Shown: positions 7,874-15,549 of the stretch, piece after piece
Layout: each line of letters begins with the position of its first letter
How positions within the stretch are numbered: the first letter of the stretch is position 1
Assembly: GCA_008636105.1 (NCBI GenBank)
Contig: VSDH01000012.1
Location: forward strand, 37,655-70,308
DNA from: Candidatus Scalindua sediminis
GTDB lineage: Bacteria; Planctomycetota; Brocadiia; Brocadiales; Scalinduaceae
Direction: 5' to 3'
DNA: 32,654 bases
Notes under the pieces: model-generated
Told to the model about the DNA's origin: nothing
The model's input: the letters and a program-made list of their open reading frames with translations, nothing else
Databases searched by the model: none
Program-made: the position numbers and the translations under genes

Positions 7874-8200
7874 TTATTCTATATTTGCGCTGACAACAGC
7901 GGCCATCTGCATCATGTCGATCGTCTGGCCTTCTTTCATCTTTGTAAGGTTAGTGACCTTGCCTGATTTGCTTTTGGATCTTGTGTTTTTGAAGATCGGG
8001 AGCAATTTAGCATCTGCCACAATGAACTTGCCTGCGTTCTGAGGTTTTCCATTTTCAGTCTTTGTCTGAAGTTTTTTCGCTTTAACATAGTCCCATAGTT
8101 TTTTGGTAATCTCTGTCCTGGGAAGTTTTTTTGCTCCCAGAAACTCTGCCAACTCATTTTTCAGCTTTACCGGTTTACTCAATCCTTTTGCTTCTGCCAT
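7874..8200 (-). CDS. SWIB/MDM2-domain protein
   Basis: The 108-residue protein is almost entirely a SWIB (BAF60b) domain: LKNELAEFLGAKKLPRTEIT, KKLWDYVKAKKLQ, then a degenerate LLPIF strand near residue 70, and a C-terminal tail QTIDMMQMAAVVSANIE. In eukaryotes the fold belongs to chromatin remodellers. Free-standing bacterial copies, known in chlamydiae and planctomycete relatives, are presumed DNA- or chromatin-associated but largely uncharacterised. ATG 8200 is preferred because AAGGAGG (8212-8206) lies 5 nt upstream; a possible ATG at 8215 overlaps that site. It is monocistronic and boxed in by repeats on both sides. Confidence 0.85.
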   Translation of the reverse strand: MAEAKGLSKPVKLKNELAEFLGAKKLPRTEITKKLWDYVKAKKLQTKTENGKPQNAGKFIVADAKLLPIFKNTRSKSKSGKVTNLTKMKEGQTIDMMQMAAVVSANIE

Positions 8201-8245
8201 TTTTACCTCCTTCATATTAAGATTAAAATTAAAATATTTCCGGGG

Positions 8246-8266
8246 CTGTATCCCGGTAGATAATAG
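8246..8266 (+). repeat. 21-bp direct repeat, right copy
   Basis: Identical to 6062-6082 and in the same orientation; see that entry. The remaining gap, 8267-8396, contains composite repeat copy 2 (8279-8355) and no gene. Confidence 0.75.
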
Positions 8267-8278
8267 AGAAAAATAGGC

Positions 8279-8355
8279 GATGTCCCTATTAACTCCTAGA
8301 ATTTAAGCCTTTGTATTCTCATAAGTCAATTAAATAGTTATGGTGTCCCCCGATT
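8279..8355 (+). repeat. Composite intergenic repeat, copy 2
   Basis: Matches 7536-7574 in both conserved blocks, but with 45 bp between them instead of 7, so either something was inserted or the first copy lost sequence. Confidence 0.6.
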
Positions 8356-8396
8356 GCTGTCGTGTTTTTACGATTCCTTGTTGCTGTAATGTTTTA

Positions 8397-9071
8397 TTAA
8401 TTTGATGGGGTGTATCCAAAGATAGCTTTAAAACTTTCATTTAGCTTTTGGTCTTCTGGCCACAGTTTGAGAGCAGCTAGGGCGTGGTCCTCCGCTGCCT
8501 TCTTTCTTCCTTTAGAAAGATCATACTTAATAATAAAGACATAAACATCTTGGGTTCTGTTGTCACCTGGAATTTTTTGAAGAATTAACCTAGCATATTT
8601 TGCAGCCTCATCATCAAATTTTTTTTCTTTGTTTACTAAGAAGCGAATATAGGTTGATCCCAAGAATGAAGGAAGGAGTTTTCCCATTTCATCAGCTTTT
8701 GCCAAAGCAATGTCAAACTTTTTATCTTTAATTAGTACTAGTGCTTCTGAGAAATTCTGCGAAAGGTCTGTGGGAGAGTCCATGGCTCCGAATTGACAAC
8801 GTCCAGTTATCGGGTCAACCTTTGTTGCTACGGAAAGAGGAATAATTTTTTCTTCTAAGCTTATAATTTTATTTTCTAGATTTCTTAAAGCATCAGGAAC
8901 TGCGCCAAAGTCTTTGAGAGTTTTGATCTGCTCTTCCATAAGATCGATTCTAGCGTTCTTAATATTTATGGTGTAAGTGTAAATGAAACCGAACACAGTA
9001 GCACATGCTATAATCGTGGAAACAATAATTTTCCAAGGACTTTTATGTTGTTTAACTTCGTCATTATTCAT
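8397..9071 (-). CDS. Membrane-anchored TPR-like protein of unknown role (putative cassette gene)
   Basis: The 224-residue protein starts MNNDEVKQHKSPWKIIVSTI. A single transmembrane helix lies at about residues 14-36, a short coiled-coil region (RIDLMEEQIKTLK, NLENKIISLEEK) at about 40-80, and a helical repeat region (about 105-220) resembles TPRs: SEALVLIKDKKFDIALAKAD, then KYARLILQKIPG and HALAALKLWPEDQ. The bulk probably faces outside the cytoplasm. ATG 9071 has GGAGGA (9086-9081) 9 nt upstream. The start lies just after the recombination-type end of an attC-like site (9093-9156), the arrangement of an integron cassette gene. Function is unknown. Confidence 0.7.
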   Translation of the reverse strand: MNNDEVKQHKSPWKIIVSTIIACATVFGFIYTYTINIKNARIDLMEEQIKTLKDFGAVPDALRNLENKIISLEEKIIPLSVATKVDPITGRCQFGAMDSPTDLSQNFSEALVLIKDKKFDIALAKADEMGKLLPSFLGSTYIRFLVNKEKKFDDEAAKYARLILQKIPGDNRTQDVYVFIIKYDLSKGRKKAAEDHALAALKLWPEDQKLNESFKAIFGYTPSN

Positions 9072-9092
9072 TCTGCTAAATCCTCCATTGAC

Positions 9093-9156
9093 GGCTAACA
9101 TTAAAATTCAGCGGCAAAAAACGCAGTTTTTTGTCCGCTGGAATGCTTTGTTATGT
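9093..9156 (-). other. attC-like integron recombination site (64 bp)
   Basis: Reading the minus strand, ACATAAC and GTTAGCC boxes bound an imperfect palindrome. The arms ATTCCAGCGG and CCGCTGAAT pair with a single unpaired C, an A6/T6 inner arm follows, and CTGCG forms the tip. Terminal RYYYAAC/GTTRRRY-like boxes, a 64-bp size, an extrahelical base and placement just 3' of one orphan gene's stop and 5' of the next gene are hallmarks of attC sites. Each terminal box has one departure from consensus. No integrase is in the window. Confidence 0.6.
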
Positions 9157-9158
9157 GT

Positions 9159-9866
9159 TTATTTTTTAATATCTGGTATATCTGCCTTTATCTCTCCTTT
9201 ATATGATTTATTATCTATTTGATAAAAATAAGTCCCCTCATATGTTCCTAATTTCTGAGGTAACTTTATTATGCTTTGCTGTTTTGAAGAATCCACAATA
9301 ATGCTACCAGCAAAAGCCACCTCTTTAGGCCACTTTGCACAAGTAAACATAGCAATATTAGTTTTAACAACAGTATCGTTAATCTTGGTTTCCTCAATTT
9401 CCAAAGAAAAACTATCCGTTAAAGGGTTTTCTAAGGGTTTTTCTTCATAAGACTGAAGTTTACCTTTCTTATCTTTACTATATATTTTTACTCCTGATAC
9501 GGTCATACCTTTTCCCCCGTACATCAATGGTTCCCGCACTAAACTATAAATAGGGTGTTTAAAAAAGAATTGAATGCGACAGTCAGTAATTTGTACTGCC
9601 TTTTTATTTTTGCTATCAATAACAAATTTGTACTCGACCAAAGGTAATTTGTAGGGGCTCACCGCTTTGGTAGGCATTTGAAACAATTTTAAAGTTAATT
9701 CCGGCACAAGATATTGTTGTTCCTTGGGTGGTACCGTAGCTACCTGACGTTTAAGCTCACTCTTACGTGTATGTCCTTGATGTGCCAAAAAGCCACCATA
9801 GATCCCTCCTATTGCACAGATTGCTATTATTCCGTATCCTGTAAATAATTGTAAATTCGGACTCAT
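9159..9866 (-). CDS. Membrane-anchored protein of unknown function (putative cassette gene)
   Basis: The 235-residue protein has one N-terminal transmembrane segment (about residues 8-28, ending GGIYGGFLAHQG) and a long beta-rich domain that should sit outside the cytoplasm, with strands such as PLVEYKFVIDSKNKKAVQIT, FSLEIEETKINDTVVKTNIA and GTYEGTYFYQIDNKSYKGEI. I do not recognise a family. It ends two bases before the attC-like site. Upstream, a GTTATGT box (9884-9878) and a small hairpin (9891-9910) may be the remains of the preceding attC. There is no good ribosome binding site (GAGAAAATAAAATG). The gene is single, with no partner recognised. Confidence 0.65.
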   Translation of the reverse strand: MSPNLQLFTGYGIIAICAIGGIYGGFLAHQGHTRKSELKRQVATVPPKEQQYLVPELTLKLFQMPTKAVSPYKLPLVEYKFVIDSKNKKAVQITDCRIQFFFKHPIYSLVREPLMYGGKGMTVSGVKIYSKDKKGKLQSYEEKPLENPLTDSFSLEIEETKINDTVVKTNIAMFTCAKWPKEVAFAGSIIVDSSKQQSIIKLPQKLGTYEGTYFYQIDNKSYKGEIKADIPDIKK

Positions 9867-9877
9867 TTTATTTTCTC

Positions 9878-9913
9878 ACATAACATAGATTAGACTGCCT
9901 AAACGCAGTAATA
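9878..9913 (-). other. Possible degenerate attC half-site
   Basis: A GTTATGT box (9884-9878) sits 12 bp before the start of the 9159-9866 gene. Next to it is an imperfect hairpin, ATTAGACTGC / GCAGTAAT, with an unpaired G. The opposite terminal box is not clear, so this is either a degraded or VCR-like longer attC, or chance. Confidence 0.3.
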
Positions 9914-10051
9914 TAACACAGATGTTTGATAAATTATTATTGTAAACATATGATAGTTCAGTTATTATGTCAACGTAAATATGACATTGAAATAGAGAAA
10001 TACCGAACACTACGCAATTAAGTATAATTCTTTTACTGCCGTAAATTCAAA

Positions 10052-11173
10052 ATGGAGCAGATAATTAAGGCAAGGAAAATCCTTGTTAGAGCGCCCAATT
10101 GGGTCGGTGATGTTGTCATGGCAACTCCTTCTTTCAGGTGCATTAGAGAAAATTTCGAGGATTCTCACATAACGCTGCTGATCAAAAAGAATTTGAGAGG
10201 CATAACAGACGGTTCCCCATGGTTTGACGAGATTATTGAATATGATCCCGGGATGAGAAAAACCACAAACGGACTTTCTTCCTCGCAAAGAGTTTTCAGT
10301 AATAGTACAAAGGATTTTTTACGCTTAATCTACAAGCTTAGACAAGAAAGATTCGATTTGAGTTTTTTATTCCCAAATTCATTCAGTTCCGCGTTCACAG
10401 TATGGTTAAGTGGGGTTAAGAAACGAGTTGGATACAGTCGTGACGCTCGTTCTTTCCTGTTAACAGACAGCATAGAGAGGGTTCGCGAAAATGGAAGGTT
10501 TCGGCCTACTTATATGGGAGATTATTATCTAAGATTGTGTACTCAGGTTGGATGTAAGATAGGCTCGAAAGAGTTAGAGTTGTTTATTTCCGGACAATGT
10601 GAAGATAATGCAAATGAGTTGCTTAAAAGGCATCATATCGATGAAAAACCATTTTTCCTGATAAATCCCGGGGCATCTTACGGTTCTGCAAAGCTCTGGT
10701 CTGCAGAGGGGTTTGCCAGGACAGCAGATTTATTGAATGAAGTTGTTGATTGTAATATAGTTCTCACTTGTGGGCCGGGTGAAACCAGGCTTGCTGATGA
10801 AATTGAAGGTCTTGCAAGGAATGGATTAATTAATCTTTCAAGGGACTCGATCTCCCTTGATGTTTTTAAGGTACTCGTAAAAAGGTGTATGCTCTTAATA
10901 ACGCTGGACTCAGGTCCAAGACATTTTGCAGTAGCACTTAAAAGACCGGTTGTCGTACTGATGGGTCCTAATGACCCCAGATATACAGAATCTGAATACG
11001 AGATTGGTAAGGTAATAAGAGAAGATATTGATTGCTCACCATGCCAGCTTAAGACATGTCCTACAGATCGCCGTTGCATGACCCTGATATCACCTGAAAA
11101 GGTAGTACAGGCATGTATTGATGTTTTAAGAGTCCGGAAAAACGAACATAGCCCAACTTCCATTTTAAATTAA
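10052..11173 (+). CDS. waaF: ADP-heptose:LPS heptosyltransferase II (GT9)
   Basis: The 373-residue protein is collinear with WaaF. The N-lobe reads KILVRAPNWVGDVVMATPSF; the middle has FDLSFLFPNSFSSAF and GVKKRVGYSRDARSFLLTD; the C-lobe has FFLINPGASYGSAKLWSAEG, LTCGPGE, TLDSGPRHFAVALKRPVVVL and MGPNDPRYT. The family transfers L-glycero-D-manno-heptose from ADP-heptose to the LPS inner core at the cytoplasmic membrane face. A cysteine-containing C-terminal loop (DCSPCQLKTCPTDRRCM) is also typical. No strong ribosome site precedes ATG 10052. The 45-bp gap to the kinase gene has a CCCCTC/GAGGGG hairpin (11175-11196) without a T-run, so readthrough is likely. Confidence 0.9.
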   Translation: MEQIIKARKILVRAPNWVGDVVMATPSFRCIRENFEDSHITLLIKKNLRGITDGSPWFDEIIEYDPGMRKTTNGLSSSQRVFSNSTKDFLRLIYKLRQERFDLSFLFPNSFSSAFTVWLSGVKKRVGYSRDARSFLLTDSIERVRENGRFRPTYMGDYYLRLCTQVGCKIGSKELELFISGQCEDNANELLKRHHIDEKPFFLINPGASYGSAKLWSAEGFARTADLLNEVVDCNIVLTCGPGETRLADEIEGLARNGLINLSRDSISLDVFKVLVKRCMLLITLDSGPRHFAVALKRPVVVLMGPNDPRYTESEYEIGKVIREDIDCSPCQLKTCPTDRRCMTLISPEKVVQACIDVLRVRKNEHSPTSILN

Positions 11174-11174
11174 C

Positions 11175-11196
11175 CCCCTCACCTTAGGGAGAGGGG
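11175..11196. repeat. Short palindromic repeat between waaF and the kinase gene
   Basis: CCCCTC and GAGGGG arms flank a 10-nt loop immediately after the waaF stop. It resembles the dispersed CCCCTCACC...GAGAGGGG palindromes of many repeat-rich genomes and is similar in style to the palindrome inside the next gene. No T-run follows, so it is a weak terminator at best. Confidence 0.45.
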
Positions 11197-11218
11197 AAAT
11201 ATTATATCAAGTAAAAAA

Positions 11219-13087
11219 ATGCATAATAGTACTATGTCAATAAAAGCCGTAAAGAACGGAACGAGATGGACTATAAGAAAGGGGTACGAAAGTATCCTGG
11301 ACAAGATAAGTCTTGATAATTTCCGTTCTCTCTTAAACGGGAAACCTTATAAATTAATAAAAGAGACTAAAGTAAGGTCTGTGATTTCAATACCAGGTCC
11401 AGACATAAGTGACGATGGTATATACATCAAATATTTCAAGAGAAAAGGCTATAGTGATTACGTCAAGTATCTGTTCACACCAACCCGAACCAGGACAGAG
11501 TGGAAGGTAGCAAATAGATTGCTAAGTAAAGGTATTAATACTGCCTTACCACTTGCAATAGCAGAAAAAAGGTCATGGAGTTTACTTGATAGTAGTATGC
11601 TTATTACAAAGGCTGTCTCAAGGAGTGAACCGCTCATGGAATTTTGTCAGACAACCTTTAGCGGCATATTGTCAGGAGAGAAATTATTCGAAAAGAAGAA
11701 ATTGCTCAATGAGCTGGCAGGATTTATAAGAAAAATACATGAAAAAGGATTCTTCCACAACGACCTTCATGCAGGCAACATATTGATAAAATTTAATAAT
11801 GACTACTTTAGCCCGGTCAAAGATTATTCATTTTATTTAATGGATCTCCACCGAGTAAAAATTCTGAAGGGATTGTCTAGCCGTAAGAGACTGCACAACC
11901 TCGCACAGATTTTTAATTCTTTGTCATCCATATTAACAAAATCTGATAGATTAAGTTTTGTTAAATCCTATGGAATTAATGCTCTTAGTAATATAAAGAA
12001 TGAACAGGAACTCGTCGGGCAAATAGAGTCACAGTCCTCAAGAATAAGAAACATTCACTATAAAAGCAGGTTAAAGAGATGTCTGAAAGAAAGCAGCAAT
12101 TTTTCGAGAACAAAGCTTAATGACATGAGGATATTTTTCAGAAAGGGTTATGATACAAATAGTTTTCCGGAACTAATTGAGAAACATCATAATGCCCTGG
12201 CAAATAATGATAAGGACGTAATCATTAAGCGTGATTCCAAAACCGCTTTAACCAGATTTCCATTTGGAAACGGCGGAAATCGAAGCGTTGTTGTAAAACA
12301 ATATAAGACATCATGTGGCCTTTGTCTTATAAAAAACATCTTCCGTAATTCAGCAGGGAGGAAGGCGTGGGTTGCGGGTAATGGCTTAAGTGTATATGGT
12401 TTTAATTCTGCAAGGCCTCTTGCACTAATAGAAAAGAATATACTGGGTATTGTTACGGATAGCTATCTAATCATGGAAGATGCTACTCATAGCCTGGAAA
12501 TGGATAGATACATATTAAAGAATTTCCATGGTCAATCAAAACATACTCAATATAAAGAGGAAAACCACCCCATATCCCCTCCTTCGCAAGGAGGGGACAA
12601 AGGGGAGGTCATAAAATCCAATAAAGTTCCACTTGATATTGAGCAATCACATCAACCATCAAGCGGAGGTCAGTCAGCATTCAATGCAAAGACATATTTG
12701 AAAAGGAAAAGAACCTTTATAAGTGACTTTGCAAAGACTATCGCAAAGATGCATAGCCAGAATATATTTCATAGTGACCTGAAGACATGCAATATTATGG
12801 TGAAAGAAGAAGGTAAATCATTCGATTTCATATTCCTGGATTTTGACAAGGTTACCTTCAATGAAGACATAAATATCCAGAAAAGAATAAAGAATCTCAC
12901 ACAAATAAATCTCTCCACACCAGGGTGTATTACTTTTACTGATAGATTCAGATTTTTAAGAGAATATCTGAAACCCTGTGACATGGAAGATGAAAAGAAA
13001 GACATACTCAGAGAAATAATAAATATCAGTAAGACAGAAAAAATACTCTATGTATCGTTCAAGGGAGATGTAACTGAAGATTGGTAG
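11219..13087 (+). CDS. Tandem Kdo/WaaP-type lipopolysaccharide kinase (two fused kinase domains)
   Basis: Two protein-kinase-like domains of the LPS-kinase (KdkA/WaaP/InaA) type lie in one 622-residue chain. Domain 1 (about 50-290) has the catalytic loop HNDLHAGNIL at residue 180 and LMDLHRV as the metal-binding strand. Domain 2 (about 355-605) has HSDLKTCNIMV at residue 518 and FLDFDKV. Both keep the catalytic Asp and Asn, so both may be active. Known relatives phosphorylate Kdo or heptose in the LPS core, and waaF upstream supports that substrate class. Residues about 440-500 are an insertion between hinge and catalytic helix that includes a palindromic repeat. The start is uncertain: ATG 11219 or 11234, neither with a good ribosome site. 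The 3' end overlaps the next gene by 7 nt. Confidence 0.82.
   Translation: MHNSTMSIKAVKNGTRWTIRKGYESILDKISLDNFRSLLNGKPYKLIKETKVRSVISIPGPDISDDGIYIKYFKRKGYSDYVKYLFTPTRTRTEWKVANRLLSKGINTALPLAIAEKRSWSLLDSSMLITKAVSRSEPLMEFCQTTFSGILSGEKLFEKKKLLNELAGFIRKIHEKGFFHNDLHAGNILIKFNNDYFSPVKDYSFYLMDLHRVKILKGLSSRKRLHNLAQIFNSLSSILTKSDRLSFVKSYGINALSNIKNEQELVGQIESQSSRIRNIHYKSRLKRCLKESSNFSRTKLNDMRIFFRKGYDTNSFPELIEKHHNALANNDKDVIIKRDSKTALTRFPFGNGGNRSVVVKQYKTSCGLCLIKNIFRNSAGRKAWVAGNGLSVYGFNSARPLALIEKNILGIVTDSYLIMEDATHSLEMDRYILKNFHGQSKHTQYKEENHPISPPSQGGDKGEVIKSNKVPLDIEQSHQPSSGGQSAFNAKTYLKRKRTFISDFAKTIAKMHSQNIFHSDLKTCNIMVKEEGKSFDFIFLDFDKVTFNEDINIQKRIKNLTQINLSTPGCITFTDRFRFLREYLKPCDMEDEKKDILREIINISKTEKILYVSFKGDVTEDW
12576..12596. 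repeat. Palindromic repeat inserted in frame in the kinase gene
   Basis: A perfect 9-bp stem, CCCCTCCTT / AAGGAGGGG, with a 3-nt loop is followed by ACAAAGGGGAGG. It is translated as SPPSQGGDKGE. This is the form of dispersed intergenic palindromes, yet it sits inside an intact reading frame. Confidence 0.6.
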
Positions 13088-14031
13088 ATATCTCTTTCAT
13101 AATCGTAAATTGGAACACCCGCGACATCTTGATTAATTGTCTGGATTCTATCTATAAAACGGTCAAGGATGTTGATTTAGAGATTTGTGTTGTTGACAAT
13201 AATTCAACGGACGGAAGCCAGGAAGCAATAAAAACACACTTCCCTGAAGTAAACCTGATCGAAAACAAGACAAACACTGGTTTTGCCCATGCCAATAATC
13301 AAGCACTTAAAATAATGCAGAGTAGATTTACCGTACTCCTTAACTCTGATACTATCTTGCAAGAGGAGGCGATAAAGAATCTGCTAACCTTTATGAACGG
13401 TTCTCCCGAAGCAGGAATAACAGGCGCTCAACTATTAAACGATGACGGTTCGAAACAGAATTCAATCGATAATTTCCCTTCCTTAGAGACGGAAATATTT
13501 AACAAAAGCATCCTCCGTCTCCTTTTTCCAAATAAATATCCGAGTAAGGGTAGAAACTATACCAGTCCAGTCGAAGTAGATTCCGTAATAGGGGCATGTA
13601 TGATGGTCAGGAAAGAGGCAGTGGATGAGGTAGGTGTTCTTGACGAGGATTATTTTATCTTTCTTGAAGAGACTGATTGGTGCTTCAGGATGCAAAAGGA
13701 AGGTTGGAAGGTCTATCATGTGCCGGATGCCAGGGTTGTTCACTCTTCAGGATACACCAAAAAAAAGAAACCATGGGAGTCGCAGATTGAATACTACAAA
13801 TCCCTGTATATGTTTTTCAGGAAAAACAGGGGGGGTGTTCCCTATATTATCCTTCGCATCTTAAAGCCGTTTAAGATCTTAATAAACCTTATCCTGAACA
13901 TTCTTGGAAACCTGATAACACTGTTTCAAATCGAACGTCTCAGGAACAGATTGTTAAAATACCATAAACTATTGATATGGCACTTACTCCTGTGTCCTGA
14001 CAGCATGGGTATTAGGAAGAAACCGTTTTAG
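13081..14031 (+). CDS. GT2-family glycosyltransferase (rhamnosyltransferase-like)
   Basis: The 316-residue protein is a GT-A transferase. It shows SFIIVNWNTRDILINCLDSI, then EICVVDNNSTDGS, NTGFAHANNQAL, the metal/nucleotide motif LLNSDT, GACMMVRKEAVDEVG, and the catalytic-base region FLEETDWCFRMQKEGWKVY. Such enzymes move rhamnose or other dTDP/UDP sugars onto LPS or surface glycans. The start is TTG at 13081, overlapping the kinase stop by 7 nt, with GGGAG further upstream; the first in-frame ATG lies far inside the conserved domain. C-terminal hydrophobic stretches (about 258-285) suggest membrane association. It is the last gene of the LPS-core group. Confidence 0.85.
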   Translation: MVDISFIIVNWNTRDILINCLDSIYKTVKDVDLEICVVDNNSTDGSQEAIKTHFPEVNLIENKTNTGFAHANNQALKIMQSRFTVLLNSDTILQEEAIKNLLTFMNGSPEAGITGAQLLNDDGSKQNSIDNFPSLETEIFNKSILRLLFPNKYPSKGRNYTSPVEVDSVIGACMMVRKEAVDEVGVLDEDYFIFLEETDWCFRMQKEGWKVYHVPDARVVHSSGYTKKKKPWESQIEYYKSLYMFFRKNRGGVPYIILRILKPFKILINLILNILGNLITLFQIERLRNRLLKYHKLLIWHLLLCPDSMGIRKKPF

Positions 14032-14041
14032 CCACAAACAG

Positions 14042-14965
14042 ATGGACAAAAACATCAAAAAATACATCCTGAGCTCTTCACCCTTTGGTGCATTCAAGTA
14101 TGACTTTAAGGATGAGACAGAAGCATATGAAAGATCAAAGGTCGTAATACTTGGTGTTCCCTATGACGGCACCGCAACCTTTCAATCGGGTGCCAGAAAC
14201 GGTCCCAATAGCATCTTAAATGTATCTCCAAACCTTGAGCATTACGATAGGGAACTGGGCAATATCTTTGAGGTAGGCATATTCACGGCAGGGATCATAG
14301 ATATTGAGGACATACGAGCAAATCCAGAGAAGGTCATAAACAGGGTTTATGATGTAAGCAAGAGTTATATTTCAGATGATAAATTTCTGGTTACTCTAGG
14401 CGGAGAACACACAATTACTCAGGGTGTCGTAAGGGTATATAAGGAACAATATGACAAACTATCGGTTCTACAACTTGACGCACACCATGACCTCATGGAG
14501 GAATATGGAGGTTCAAGATACAGCCACGCCTGTGTGGCAAAGAGGATAGTTGATATAGGATGTAGTCTAACTCAGTTTGGGGTAAGAGTTACTACAAGAG
14601 AGGAGCATGAGTACGTAAAGAAACACAATCAAGGGCTTAAGATATTCTACGCCAGGGATATCTATAACAATGATAACTGGCACAAAGAGGCGATTGATTC
14701 ATTAAGTGACAATGTTTATATTACCTTAGACCTCGATGGCCTTGACCCGTCCATAATGCCTTCTACAGGAACACCGGTTCCGGGTGGACTTGATTGGTAT
14801 GGAACTCTAAGCTTTCTCAGGAAAGTATACGAGAAGAGAAAAGTAGTTGGACTTGATGTTATGGAACTCAATCCAATACCTGGAAACGAGGCACCGAACT
14901 TCCTCGCAGCCGATCTTATTTATAAAAATATAGGCTTTTTTAAAAAAAACGGCTTTAATAAATAG
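14042..14965 (+). CDS. speB: Agmatinase / ureohydrolase family enzyme
   Basis: The 307-residue length is usual for the family. The binuclear manganese ligands are all present: GGEHT (His123), DAHHD (Asp146, His148, Asp150), and DLDGLD (Asp230, Asp232) followed by PSIMPSTGTPVPGGL. GVPYDGTATFQSGARNGPNSI near residue 40 is the typical agmatinase N-terminus. The reaction would be agmatine to putrescine plus urea in the cytoplasm; guanidinobutyrase or a related ureohydrolase is the alternative, since substrate cannot be fixed from motifs. It starts 11 bp after the GT2 gene with no clear ribosome site. No arginine decarboxylase is nearby. Confidence 0.85.
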   Translation: MDKNIKKYILSSSPFGAFKYDFKDETEAYERSKVVILGVPYDGTATFQSGARNGPNSILNVSPNLEHYDRELGNIFEVGIFTAGIIDIEDIRANPEKVINRVYDVSKSYISDDKFLVTLGGEHTITQGVVRVYKEQYDKLSVLQLDAHHDLMEEYGGSRYSHACVAKRIVDIGCSLTQFGVRVTTREEHEYVKKHNQGLKIFYARDIYNNDNWHKEAIDSLSDNVYITLDLDGLDPSIMPSTGTPVPGGLDWYGTLSFLRKVYEKRKVVGLDVMELNPIPGNEAPNFLAADLIYKNIGFFKKNGFNK

Positions 14966-15043
14966 ATGTTTAATTATAGCACCAACTTAATAAGGACTTA
15001 TGTTAGTTATCAACCAACGTAATCAGCCACGAATTTTGAATCT

Positions 15044-15421
15044 ATGACAGAAATTTTCTCTCCAAAAAATACCAATACTATCCTGTATTGTAAGAAGTGG
15101 CAGGAAACTGTCGACTTCTATCAGAATCTTTTAAGGTTGCCAGTCAACTTTGCTTCAGACTGGTTTGTTGAATTTAAGTTAACCGGGACGGCTCATTTAA
15201 GCATTGCCGATGAGTGTCGAGCGACCATCAAGAGCAGTGGAGGTGCAGGTATAACGATTACACTCCAGGTTGAAAACATCACTGAAGCCTGGGAATATCT
15301 ACACAATAATGGTTTGACCCTCGAACCTATCCGGGAACATCCCTGGGGAGCACACGTTTTTTATTTCCTTGATCCTGAGGGCCACAGGCTTGAAGTTTGG
15401 TCATTAAAACAAAAAAAATAA
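15044..15421 (+). CDS. VOC-superfamily (glyoxalase/bleomycin-resistance fold) protein
   Basis: The 125-residue protein has the beta-alpha-beta-beta-beta VOC layout. An N-terminal TNTILYCKKWQETVDFYQNL is followed by a second half VENITEAWEYLHNNGLTL and HPWGAHVFYFLDPEGHRLEV. The terminal Glu in HRLEVW is a usual metal ligand; the first-half ligand is not clear. Members include lyases, dioxygenases and antibiotic-binding proteins, so no specific reaction is assigned. It stands alone, 78 bp after the agmatinase gene and before a promoter for the next pair. No obvious ribosome site. Confidence 0.8.
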   Translation: MTEIFSPKNTNTILYCKKWQETVDFYQNLLRLPVNFASDWFVEFKLTGTAHLSIADECRATIKSSGGAGITITLQVENITEAWEYLHNNGLTLEPIREHPWGAHVFYFLDPEGHRLEVWSLKQKK

Positions 15422-15483
15422 ACAGGCGAAGGGGTATGCCACCTCGAGGGATATAGTCAGTAGAGTTATCCACAAGTTAAGTA

Positions 15484-15511
15484 TTGACATTTGTTTATGT
15501 GTAGTTAGAAT
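15484..15511 (+). promoter_or_regulatory. sigma70-type promoter for the lipoprotein pair
   Basis: TTGACA (15484-15489) and TAGAAT (15506-15511) are separated by 16 bp. The predicted start near 15518 lies about 30 nt before the ATG at 15550. Confidence 0.6.
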
Positions 15512-15549
15512 AATCACATATTTTGTTCTCGCAATTCACAAACATCAGT

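Noticed and set aside
7559..7966. A 135-codon plus-strand frame
   Set aside because: Its sequence is the interior of the 7601-7842 repeat element and then antisense to the SWIB gene.
8340..8396. A second attC site downstream of the 8397-9071 gene
   Set aside because: Only a short TCGT/ACGA hairpin is present and a dispersed repeat begins there; no terminal boxes in the right places.
12571..12610. Palindrome in the kinase gene as a terminator separating two genes
   Set aside because: The frame is continuous through it and no T-run, stop or restart is present.
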